From NCBI RefSeq assembly GCF_015206995.1, contig NZ_JADEXR010000027.1, positions 1 to 55,717 on the forward strand: DNA of 55,717 bases, given 5' to 3'. Each line of letters begins with the position of its first letter. Position 1 is the first letter of the stretch. The notes beneath the pieces were generated by a model that was not told the DNA's origin, made no database searches, and saw only the letters and a program-made list of their open reading frames with translations. Below are positions 8,327 to 17,100 of the stretch, in pieces. The position numbers and the translations under genes are program-made. The stretch is from an aff. Roholtiella sp. LEGE 12411 (GTDB lineage Bacteria > Cyanobacteriota > Cyanobacteriia > Cyanobacteriales > Nostocaceae).

Positions 8327-10282
8327 TTAGCTACTTTTTCCCGATGTTGGTGGCATAATCCATTCACAATCAAAAGTTTTATTTAATAATTGCCTTAAAC
8401 TAATTACCTTAATAGTTGCATTGTGAATTTCACCCGTTCTACTTTGGATATTAACAACTTCATAACCAATATCTTTTAATTCATCTGTTAAAGATACATA
8501 GCCAAAATAGTCATAAACATCCTCAATTTGTTCTTCATTCTCTGGGATAAACATATCCCAACAAACTATAAAATTCGTTACAATAAAAGGATGGTTATAT
8601 TGATCAATAGGAGAAAAATTATATTTATATTCTAAGCCTCTTTGAACTATGTCTTTTAAGCTATTTTCTTCTAAAGGAACTGCTATACTGTCAAGCCCAA
8701 CACCAGAAAAAGTTAGTGGACGTACCCATAAGTTTGCATAAGGTGAATCAACAGTCACTAAATGAGAAAACATTGTATATAATGCCCCTACCCAATGTTC
8801 TTCACCAATTTCTGGTTGTATAATCCATTTATCTTTTAGTTGTTCTATATTTTTGACCTTAAATCTATTCCTATTTTGAACACCTTTTTTTAATACTCCT
8901 AATTTTTTGGTATATGCTTCCAACTTTTCTTCTTGATTTTCTTTATTTAATCTTTCAATCAGTTCACGAAAAACAGGAAGTTGTCTTTTAGCTTCATCAA
9001 AAAATTTTTTAATATTATCCAGAAATATCGAATCTTTTAAAATTTGTCTGGAAGCATCCGTAATAGCATTTCTATTTGTAACAACATCAAAACTACCATT
9101 AATAATTAGAATATAGTGTGATTGAGCTTTAGCTTCATCTAGTAAACAGTATTCTTTTAATGAACTATTTTCAAAAATTTCATTATAAGGGCAAATTCTA
9201 ACACCTTCACATGAGATAAATACCCCTCTTTGATCTGCTAATCTGATGCCTGAGCGTTTTTGACCTTTTCTACTTAATTCTTCATATTTATTTAATGCTC
9301 TGCGATGCCCATCTATTGCTAAAACTATACAAAATGTTGTTTCTTCGTGTAAAAAGGTAGAACAATAACGGGCTGAAAAATTACCATTATTAAGTGATGA
9401 TATTTGAGAAGGAGTTTTGATTTTAATTTCTTCAGTTTGATCTGGTTTATCTAAATAAGGATATCCTGCTTTTATTTTTTGTAAACTATATACACTCTTT
9501 TTTTTAGACCATAGGAATAAGTTACATTGATCGTTATATCCTAGAGTTTGAGTAAAAGAAATTGACCTCCTCTCAGGAAATCCTGTATTAGCAGGTCTAA
9601 GTATTCTCATGTCACCATGTCTTGTATTAAAGCGTATATAATGCTTTAAATATGACCATATTTGTGAGCCATAGTCGTCAGAAGAATAATATGCTGAAAA
9701 ATTATCAACCTCTAATTCTTCAACAATAATCATCGTACCTTGAGCATTAAATTTGGATTTAAAGAAATCTTTATTTAATTGGTCAATTACATTTCTGGTT
9801 TGATTTTTTGGTCTTTTAAAAAGTTCATTTATAATTTCCCAAGGTTGATCGTGATATTGAGAAGAAATATTAAATTTTTCATTAAGATTATTTTTAGGAT
9901 TATCTATGGATTTATATCTCCACCAGAGTTCACCTTGGCATCTAGTAATAACAGTTATTTTTTTAGAAGCAAAACAAAGTTTGGAGCCTTGACATTTATA
10001 ACCGATATATTCTCCTTGAACTTTTGTTGATTTTCCAATAGAAAAAAAGGCAACATAAGGAGTAATTCCGTTAATTTCTTGGCTTTCATCTAAACCAATA
10101 CCATCATCAAAATATATAAACCCTTTTTCCTGCAAAAGTGGATATATTTCAATATTATTAGCCCTGGCATCATAAGAATTAGATATTAATTCCCGAATAA
10201 CTTCACATGGATCTTTACGATTAACAGAGAGTTCAGAAAGAATATGACTATAAGAAATAACAGGATATTTTGGGTTGTCCAT
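8327..10282 (-). CDS. GHKL (Bergerat-fold) ATPase, MORC/Hsp90-like
   Basis: 651 aa. The N-terminal domain is a GHKL ATP-binding fold: N-box E31LISNSYDA with E31 and N35, DDGIGL at 59-64, and the lid SIGKSTKVQGEYIGYKCQG at 81-99. The layout (E-N-D, then a GxG lid with Lys) resembles Hsp90/MutL/MORC rather than histidine kinases, and no kinase or receiver domain follows. A probable transducer domain with GHRR (about 330) precedes a coiled, Lys/Glu-rich region (about 435-475) and an unrecognised C-terminal domain. It stands alone, about 0.9 kb from the metabolite operon, beside a broken transposase. Stand-alone GHKL ATPases of this sort are often found in defence or DNA-maintenance loci; its function here is unknown. 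Confidence 0.8.
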   Translation of the reverse strand: MDNPKYPVISYSHILSELSVNRKDPCEVIRELISNSYDARANNIEIYPLLQEKGFIYFDDGIGLDESQEINGITPYVAFFSIGKSTKVQGEYIGYKCQGSKLCFASKKITVITRCQGELWWRYKSIDNPKNNLNEKFNISSQYHDQPWEIINELFKRPKNQTRNVIDQLNKDFFKSKFNAQGTMIIVEELEVDNFSAYYSSDDYGSQIWSYLKHYIRFNTRHGDMRILRPANTGFPERRSISFTQTLGYNDQCNLFLWSKKKSVYSLQKIKAGYPYLDKPDQTEEIKIKTPSQISSLNNGNFSARYCSTFLHEETTFCIVLAIDGHRRALNKYEELSRKGQKRSGIRLADQRGVFISCEGVRICPYNEIFENSSLKEYCLLDEAKAQSHYILIINGSFDVVTNRNAITDASRQILKDSIFLDNIKKFFDEAKRQLPVFRELIERLNKENQEEKLEAYTKKLGVLKKGVQNRNRFKVKNIEQLKDKWIIQPEIGEEHWVGALYTMFSHLVTVDSPYANLWVRPLTFSGVGLDSIAVPLEENSLKDIVQRGLEYKYNFSPIDQYNHPFIVTNFIVCWDMFIPENEEQIEDVYDYFGYVSLTDELKDIGYEVVNIQSRTGEIHNATIKVISLRQLLNKTFDCEWIMPPTSGKSS

Positions 10283-10414
10283 ATTTAGTTTTTACGAATA
10301 AGCTAGCCTAAGTTCTAATTTTGATTTATAAGTAAGAGGAATTTAGTTTTTCATAATTTTTACTCAAATATTGATTATCTAATACAAAATTCTGAAAAAC
10401 AAGTCTTCACTAAA

Positions 10415-10749
10415 ATGCCATTAGCGATGAGCGGCCGAGTCACAATGTTGGGAATCTCTCGATGGACAGGCGTTGGTGGTAGTTATCGGACGATGCGGTG
10501 ACTAATGCTGCTAATCTAGCATTCTTTATGGTTAATTTATCTCATCATCTTCTCGCTGATTTCCGCATCCTTAATCCTGACTCCGGCATTATTGACCTTA
10601 AGGCTCATTATCGTGGCTTTCGATATGTCCATGAAGTCTTAAAAATGCTTCCAGAAATTCCTGAGCCTATTTTATTAAACCAGATTTTTGCCAAGCTTAC
10701 TGCTTTAGGACGTATTCATAACGTTTCTAAAGGTGTTGAACCCTCGTGA
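10415..10749 (+). pseudogene. Collapsed transposase (N- and C-terminal pieces fused)
   Basis: The first piece, from an ATG at 10415, reads MPLAMSGRVTMLGISRWTGV and stops at 10499-10501. It resembles the N-terminal region of a common cyanobacterial DDE transposase. The second piece (from 10498, another frame) reads …TNAANLAFFMVNLSHHLL…, then …YRGFRYVHEVLKMLPEIPEP…, the tail of the same kind of enzyme. The catalytic centre, probably about 250 codons, is missing and the join is out of frame, so this is an internally deleted IS remnant rather than a gene. Family name not assigned. Confidence 0.6.
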
Positions 10750-10775
10750 ATTGGCAAAGGTATTGACTAATATAG

Positions 10776-11201
10776 TCATTTTTTTGATTGAGGCAATAAA
10801 AATCGAGGAATTGCCGTAACCTGTTCTTTAACATAAAGTGCAAAGACTCTCAAATTATGGCAGATACCATTGGGTTCACGACAAGCAACCGCATCTGGCA
10901 TACCCATAAAAAAAATTGCACAGTAAAAGATTACTAAGGAAGTCCAAAGTAAATAAAAAAAAGTGTTTCTGTTGGATGCACGGTGCAAGTTACCAAAAGT
11001 CCAATTTAACCATTTCTGCCATTGCTCCCGGCGAACTTCATCAGAACGCTTTGCAAGAGCGATCGCTTTGACACGCTCTTGCAATAATCGCCTATCTTCT
11101 GTGACAATAACAGCTATACGTTGATGAATGCATTCATCAATTAGCCAGGCAAACTCTTCAGGTTGGGGCTGCTGCTCAATACTAGAGCCAGCGGCCCCCA
11201 C
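10776..11201 (-). CDS. Small membrane-associated protein, end of partition operon
   Basis: 141 aa, unrecognised. The N-terminal ~70 residues are charged and helical; a single hydrophobic segment (NTFFYLLWTSLVIFYCAIFF, about 79-98) predicts a membrane anchor. Its start lies 61 bp inside the preceding gene in another frame; no later ATG, GTG or TTG gives a shorter sensible start. As the last gene of the ParM operon it could tether the partition apparatus to the membrane, but this is inference. It could also be a poorly conserved leftover. Confidence 0.5.
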   Translation of the reverse strand: MGAAGSSIEQQPQPEEFAWLIDECIHQRIAVIVTEDRRLLQERVKAIALAKRSDEVRREQWQKWLNWTFGNLHRASNRNTFFYLLWTSLVIFYCAIFFMGMPDAVACREPNGICHNLRVFALYVKEQVTAIPRFLLPQSKK

Positions 11202-11458
11202 AAGTTTCCCGATCTAATCAAAGCGTTACTAGAAACAAGCCTAATTTCTGCTTCCAGTTCACCAGACTCAACGTACTGACGTAGCCGTTGAGATGTCATG
11301 CGCCAGAATAATGCCTTAATTTCCTGCAACTGCTCAATTGCTAATTGAGGCAGCATTGCTCTTATTTGTTCTATTTGGATCAAAGACGCTTGGTTGAGTA
11401 AACTATTAATTTCTTCAACCAAAATTTTGTTTTCATCTAGATCGTCAGTTTTAGACAT
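11141..11458 (-). CDS. Partition-operon accessory protein, short paralogue
   Basis: 105 aa. Residues about 15-75 (IEQIRAMLPQL, LQEIKALFWR, RLRQYVESGELEAEIR) match the C-terminal domain of the product of 11461-12255 (AEQIRQVLPKM, LREIKAKFWR, KLREYVDSGQMEVEIR). The two are therefore related by duplication, with this one lacking the N-terminal repeats. Starts 2 nt after its neighbour's stop, so co-translated. Function unknown; perhaps an adaptor or modulator of the partition filament. Confidence 0.65.
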   Translation of the reverse strand: MSKTDDLDENKILVEEINSLLNQASLIQIEQIRAMLPQLAIEQLQEIKALFWRMTSQRLRQYVESGELEAEIRLVSSNALIRSGNLWGPLALVLSSSPNLKSLPG

Positions 11459-11460
11459 AC

Positions 11461-12255
11461 TTAATTCCCCGGTAAAATTTTTTGCTTGGGGTCGCCAACA
11501 GGTGTTAAAGTTAGCGATCGCTCGTTCACCACTATGTCAGCAGCTGCTCTAATTTCTACTTCCATTTGCCCAGAATCGACATACTCGCGTAATTTTAATG
11601 CCGTGCTTCGCCAAAATTTCGCCTTGATTTCTCGCAGTTGAGCTAGGCTCATTTTTGGCAATACCTGCCTAATTTGTTCAGCCTGAACGCTCGAAAGCTG
11701 TGCGATCGCCAAATCCATCATTTGCTCAACTTCTGCTAGCAAAACATCTCCTTGTTCATCACTATCTGCTGTATCAACTCCAAACTCTGCTGCTATTTCC
11801 TCGTAAGACTTGCCTTGCTGCTTTAGAGTACATGCTGCGATAAAGCGATCGCACTCTTGTTGAGTGTATTCATCTTGGGTAGGAAGACCACAAGCACTAA
11901 TAATTTTGAGGGTTTCAGGGAGTGAAATTTTAGCTGTCTCACTAGCCATTGATTGCAGATCAATAATGTTCAACAACTTCGTATCAGATTTCTTTGTTTT
12001 ACCAGTCTTTCTAGATTTAGCTTGTGCTTGGGAGTCGGCAAGTGATTCGTCTAATACGGACAAATTACTTCTATAGCTGAAATGTTGGGCTAGTTCTTCG
12101 GAGGATTTTCCTTGCTCAATTAAAGATCGGCACTCATGAAAAATATGGCATTCGTCATCTGTATATTCAGACTTTTCCGATAAGTAGCAAGATGAAAGAG
12201 TTCTTTGAATTTCTTCAGCAGAAAGAGTTGCAAAAATGTCTTGGCTTGAAATCAT
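11461..12255 (-). CDS. Partition-operon accessory protein with duplicated N-terminal motif
   Basis: 264 aa. Two copies of a ~35-residue motif occur: EYTDDECHIFHECRSLIEQG-K-S-EELAQHF (about 30-60) and EYTQQECDRFIAACTLKQQG-K-S-YEEIAAEF (about 127-160). Each ends in a helix resembling the first helix of a helix-turn-helix. A C-terminal domain is shared with the next gene. It lies 9 bp downstream of the parR-like gene. The duplicated motif could bind DNA or partner subunits; no known family recognised. Confidence 0.65.
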   Translation of the reverse strand: MISSQDIFATLSAEEIQRTLSSCYLSEKSEYTDDECHIFHECRSLIEQGKSSEELAQHFSYRSNLSVLDESLADSQAQAKSRKTGKTKKSDTKLLNIIDLQSMASETAKISLPETLKIISACGLPTQDEYTQQECDRFIAACTLKQQGKSYEEIAAEFGVDTADSDEQGDVLLAEVEQMMDLAIAQLSSVQAEQIRQVLPKMSLAQLREIKAKFWRSTALKLREYVDSGQMEVEIRAAADIVVNERSLTLTPVGDPKQKILPGN

Positions 12256-12264
12256 GAGATTTTC

Positions 12265-12642
12265 TTATTTTATAGATACTATGTCGCCAAAGGGATGAAA
12301 AGCTGGTTGCTCAGGAGGCAAGGTTGATACTGGCGGTTTTGAAGGTGTTTTGTCCTCTTGAGAATCAACAGATGTCGATTCTATACCTACGATTTTACGT
12401 AAATACTGCTCTTGTAACTTCCACAGATATGTACCCTGGTTCAGGGATGCAAGTAATTGCTCTATTTTCTCGTTGTAATGAGATAGCGAAAGAGTCAGCC
12501 AAAAAGCCTTAAGAGCAAGCAATATCATTTGAGGTTTACTGAAGGGACGGGCCTGGTCATTGTTGAGGAATTCTAAAAGGCGTTCTTCTTCGCTGCCCTT
12601 TTTAACCTTCAATCTAATTACAAAAGTTTTGTACTCTGTCAT
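12265..12642 (-). CDS. ParR-like plasmid partition adaptor
   Basis: 125 aa. The N-terminal 45 residues (FVIRLKVKKGSEEERLLEFL…KPQMILLALKAFW) fit the ribbon-helix-helix pattern of ParR/StbB adaptors, which bind centromere repeats and cap ParM filaments; the C-terminal tail is Pro/Ser-rich. It overlaps the ParM-like gene by 4 nt, the classic parM-parR arrangement. RHH assignment is by pattern and gene order, not by strong identity. Confidence 0.65.
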   Translation of the reverse strand: MTEYKTFVIRLKVKKGSEEERLLEFLNNDQARPFSKPQMILLALKAFWLTLSLSHYNEKIEQLLASLNQGTYLWKLQEQYLRKIVGIESTSVDSQEDKTPSKPPVSTLPPEQPAFHPFGDIVSIK

Positions 12643-13790
12643 CGCGACACCCCAAAACTAGAAAGAGCATAGACTTGATTCCGCAAGTAATTCGACAACG
12701 CATAAACGTCTGTCAGCCGCGCACAAAGTGACTTTGATTTTGTAGGAATGTTGAAAGTAACGCGGACATCTTCTTCTAACTCTGCACCCCAAGAGATATT
12801 GGAGTTCGGGAAATTCTGAGAATAGAAAGTTTTAAGTTCATCCCGATAATAGTCAACACACCCACCACCAATAATGTTTTCGTCGCAGTCAGAGGTAATA
12901 TGTCTGCCGAAAAGTGTGACAACTTGTCTCCAATATTCAGATCTGCAAGCTCGAACAGCCTCAGCTATTAAATCAGCCTCTTCAGACTTGCGAGATGCAT
13001 TTTTAGATAAAGCTAGATGCTTGAAATTCTTACTTTTGATATCTTTACCGACTGAATGAATAGTTTCAAGCAGTAGCCTTTCTCGTTCTCTGGAATTATA
13101 CCCAGATATGCGGTTTTGCACCATATCGATCAGGTTCATAAATCCCAATCGTTCAGTATGCCCACTCATTACGCCTTTATCAAACTTCACAATTGATATA
13201 TCTCTATATCCCCACATTAAAGATACTATCTTTTTCTGATTGAAATTAGACCCAAGCTGCTCACCTCTAATCATTACATGCCCTCCACCTTCAGGAGTGC
13301 AGATGAATACTTTCAAATTAACTCTCAAAGGCTTATCACAAAAGGAGAAATTTAATAGAGCTTTTGTGACATCACGCTCAAACCTCTTTCTAGCTTCCCA
13401 CTCAGCAAAAGGCAGGGGCATCGCTAATACTAAATCAAAAGTGTCTGTTAGAGCTTCCTTTATGGCCATTACTCCAACAGCCGCTAAAACTTTAGCGATC
13501 GCCCATTCAGATTTTGGCTCTTTTGGAGCTACACGAGCATTAAAAACATGGTGCGCTAGAAAACCCACAGCATATAAAACCCCTTCGTACTCAACCCAAG
13601 ATTCATTTTCTGGATCTGGACTGGTAATTCGCCTTGACTTATAAAAATCAGCGGACTCGGAAGAAACTTCTACTACCTCTGGCGACATGATCAATAGTTC
13701 TGGTTTGAATGCTGTGACTCGCCAAATTATTTTTGTATCTGACACACCTGGGTCAACAGTCAACATTGGAGGTGAAAAATTCTCATCCAT
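12639..13790 (-). CDS. ParM/StbA-family actin-like partition ATPase
   Basis: 383 aa. The plan is that of ParM/Alp-type plasmid actins: phosphate-1 loop VDPGVSDTKII (about 12-22), a central region with VLAMPLPF, a phosphate-2-like strand VSLMWGYRDISIVKF, and an adenosine loop NIIGGGCVDYY near the C-terminus. The phosphate-2 loop has lost the canonical DIGGGT-type sequence, so it belongs to a divergent branch. ParM polymerises with ATP and pushes sister plasmids apart through ParR. It heads a five-gene operon divergent from the relaxase gene; candidate centromere repeats lie in the shared intergenic region. Confidence 0.8.
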   Translation of the reverse strand: MDENFSPPMLTVDPGVSDTKIIWRVTAFKPELLIMSPEVVEVSSESADFYKSRRITSPDPENESWVEYEGVLYAVGFLAHHVFNARVAPKEPKSEWAIAKVLAAVGVMAIKEALTDTFDLVLAMPLPFAEWEARKRFERDVTKALLNFSFCDKPLRVNLKVFICTPEGGGHVMIRGEQLGSNFNQKKIVSLMWGYRDISIVKFDKGVMSGHTERLGFMNLIDMVQNRISGYNSRERERLLLETIHSVGKDIKSKNFKHLALSKNASRKSEEADLIAEAVRACRSEYWRQVVTLFGRHITSDCDENIIGGGCVDYYRDELKTFYSQNFPNSNISWGAELEEDVRVTFNIPTKSKSLCARLTDVYALSNYLRNQVYALSSFGVSR

Positions 13791-13832
13791 GTTTCTATTA
13801 TTTTTTGGAGAGAGTAATTATCGTTTAATACG

Positions 13833-13980
13833 CAAATAGTTTGCTTATGGTATTAGGATACTACATATTTAGTTAACTAATACTATACAAATAGTTTGCT
13901 AGTAATGAGAAAATTCAACTTTTTGTATTTAGCCAGAAAATCTTACTGACAAAAGTTCCATAATGGTTCACTAATAGTTT
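13833..13980. promoter_or_regulatory. Candidate partition centromere / operator repeats
   Basis: Two exact copies of CAAATAGTTTGCT (13833-13845 and 13888-13900, 55 bp apart) and a third partial copy, AATAGTTT, at 13973-13980 lie between the divergent parM-like and relaxase genes. Direct repeats upstream of a ParM operon are the expected place for a parC-type centromere and autoregulation site. The same region must also hold both promoters and perhaps oriT; no nic site was identified. Confidence 0.55.
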
Positions 13981-14107
13981 TAAGATAAGTTGCAAGTGAT
14001 GCATGAATGGTTAAGTGTAATTTGGCGATTTTACCTCGCACAATACGCTTAAATTTTCTGAAATTTTTCTGGTATATTGGAAAAAGAATTTTAATTTTTA
14101 ATCTGAT

Positions 14108-17100
14108 GTGCTGACAGCAAAAAATGTTTCAGCGAAAACAGCAGTCGAATATTTTTTTCGAGGCGCATCGCAAAAAGGAGCAGCGAGGTGGTCAGGTGAA
14201 GCTGCCCAAAAATTAGGTTTGTCCGGCGCGATTAATAATGAAAAGATATTTACCAACATTGCACACGGATTTTCACCAGACGGCAGCAGATTTCTCAATG
14301 GGAGAAAATTAAACAACGATAAACGCAGGTCAGCACTGGACTGTACTTTTTCTGCACCAAAGACTATAAGCTTAATGGCGTTGGTTGGTGGAGATTACCG
14401 ATTAATAGAGGCACACATCAAGGCCGTAAAACAAAGCCTTAATGTAGCAGAGCCAATCTATGCACGAGCAAGAATTAGGAGCGATGGCAAGCAAAAGCCA
14501 ATCGACACGGGTAATTTGCTAGTCGCAGAGTTTGACCACATTGAAAGCCGGGAACTAGATCCCCAATTACACACCCATTGCCTATTGATGAATATGACAG
14601 AGGCTAATGGCAAATGGTACAGCCTTTCAAATAGTCAAGTTTTCAAAAACAAGGCCTTTCTAGGGATGACATACCAGAGTTTCTTAGCAGCAGAGGTAAA
14701 AAAACTGGGGTATGAGGTAGAAGCCAAGGAACACGGACAGTTTGATATCAAAGGTTTCAGCGAACAAGAGATAAAAGCGTTTTCCAAACGAAGGCAGAAA
14801 ATATTAGCACAAGTAGGAGAATCCGCAAGTAGGGCAGAGAGAGACAGGGCTTGGAACACAACGCGTAAACATAAGAAAGATGTCACCCAATCCGAATTAA
14901 AAGCTGATTGGCGACAGCAAGCGGCAGCATTAGAAATAATATTCGAGTTACCTGCATACCCAGAATATGAACCAGTTGAAGAGATTGCCAATAACAAAAG
15001 TTTGGAATCAGCTTTAGATCAGGCGATCGCTCATTGGTCTGAAAGGAACGTTTCTTTCAAGCATGAAGATTTAGGAAAATTCATCTTGCAAGAGAGACTA
15101 GCATCTAACGTTACGGAGATTGACTCGTTAATTAAGCAGCACAAAGATTTGATTGATCTGCCTGGAATGCCTGGGCATTACACGACCTGGAGGGCTGTAG
15201 AAACAGAAGTAGCGATCATTGATTTAATGCAGTCGGGACAGGATAAGTTGAATGCGATCGCGAATCCTCAAGTCATTGAAAATCGGCTAGAGCAAATAAC
15301 CTTGAATGACGGTCAACGCCAAGCAGTGCAGTTGGCAGCAACAACATCTGATCAGTTTGTAGCGTGGCAGGGGGTTGCAGGAGCAGGAAAAACATTTGCA
15401 GTCAATCAGCTTAAGGCGATCGCAACTGATGCGGGGTATACAGTCAAGGGTTTTGCACCAAATTCAATAGCGACAAAGGTTTTGGGGCAAGACACGGGAA
15501 TAAAGACTAGAAATGTCGCATCTCTACTATGCAGTAAATTGCCGCCAGAACCAGAGTTAAACCAGTTATGGATCATAGATGAAGCTGGTTTGCTGTCTGC
15601 CTCGGACGCTCATGCATTATTAGAAAGGGCAGTTCAGGAGCAAGCCAGGGTAGTTTTTATTGGCGATACTAAGCAATTTTCATCTGTAGGAGCGGGGAAT
15701 CCATTTAAGTTGCTACAACAGGAGGGTATCAAAACAGCCCATTTGACAGAATCAAGACGGCAGCAGAACCCAGATTTGAAGCTGGCAGTAGACCTGATTG
15801 CAGACAATCGTATTCAATCTGGCTTTAGACACCTGCAAGCAATGGGAAGTATTGTACATGTGTCCCCAGAGGAGAAATTAGAGATAATTGCTAACGAGTA
15901 CATGGCGGTAAGCCCCGAAGCCCGAAGTCAAACTCTTGTGCTGGCTGGGACAAATAAAGAAAGGTTGGCACTGACCCAAGCAATTCGCTCGAAACTTCAT
16001 TTAGAAGGGAGTCTAGGGCAAGACACTATCATTACCCAATTAATCAGGAAGGATTTGACGAAGGTGCAGATGGAGAATCTGCACAACTTTGAAATGGGTG
16101 AAGTGGTGATGCCGACGCGGGACTACAAACGGCGCGGCCTTGCCAAGGGACAACTGTATACTGTAGTCGGCAAGCAAGACAAAACACTTATACTGCAAGG
16201 GGATGAGGGGAACAAGTTTGAGGTTGATACGAAATTTGAGAAAGCAGTTTACAAATCCCAAAAGATTGCGATCGCGGTCGGTGATCTTCTGCGGTGGAGA
16301 AAGAATGACAATGACCTGGGGCGCAGCAATGGTGAAGATTTTGTCATTACTGGAATTGATGGTGACACCGCAACTATCAAGTATTTGGAATCAGACGGCC
16401 GCGTTGAAACCCTAAATTTAAGAGAAGAGCAAAGCTTAGACTATGCTATTGTCAGCACGATATATAGTTCTCAGGGAAAGACGGCTGGACGGGTATTAGT
16501 AGCAGATGACGGCTGGGCAATGACAAAAGAGAGTTTTTATGTTGCGGCTAGTCGCGCAAAGCAGGAACTCAAAATTTATACACATGACCCCGTAGATATG
16601 TTGAAGCGGGTCGAAGATTCCAAAACCAAGCAAAATGCTTTGGAAGTACTACGGGAGCAGGTAAAGGAAAAGCAAGCTGCTGAACGTGCAACTAGTGTTG
16701 TTGAACAACCAGTGCGAAAAACACAGGCTACTGTGTGTACAACATCAAATGCAATTGCTCCTCCAATTCTATTGAAAGATTTACCAGCAGTCACCTTGCC
16801 AGTGGTACCTGCCCCAGTGCTAAAAACTCCTTCTTCAATATCACAGCCAGTTATAAAGCCAGTATTAAAGAAGGAAACATCAATAGAAGTACCTGTAGCC
16901 AAGCCAGTTTTAAAGAAGTTAACACCACAGCAAAACCAAACCAAGGAGAAAACCCATGACATCACCCGACAACAACCCAACCGAAATACAACTATTAACC
17001 GAGAAGATAGAAGAATTGACAATAAGTCACGAGAAACTGAGCGCAAAAATCGAGCAGTTAGAAACGAGTCAAGCCGAGAACTTGAGCGAGTCCAAAGCCA

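Noticed and set aside
16735-16959. A 74-codon plus-strand ORF in the third frame of the relaxase, ending in ATGA with the nested ORF.
   Set aside because: Ser/Thr/Asn/Cys-rich translation with no pattern and no ribosome site; probably a shadow of the relaxase Pro/Val-rich linker.
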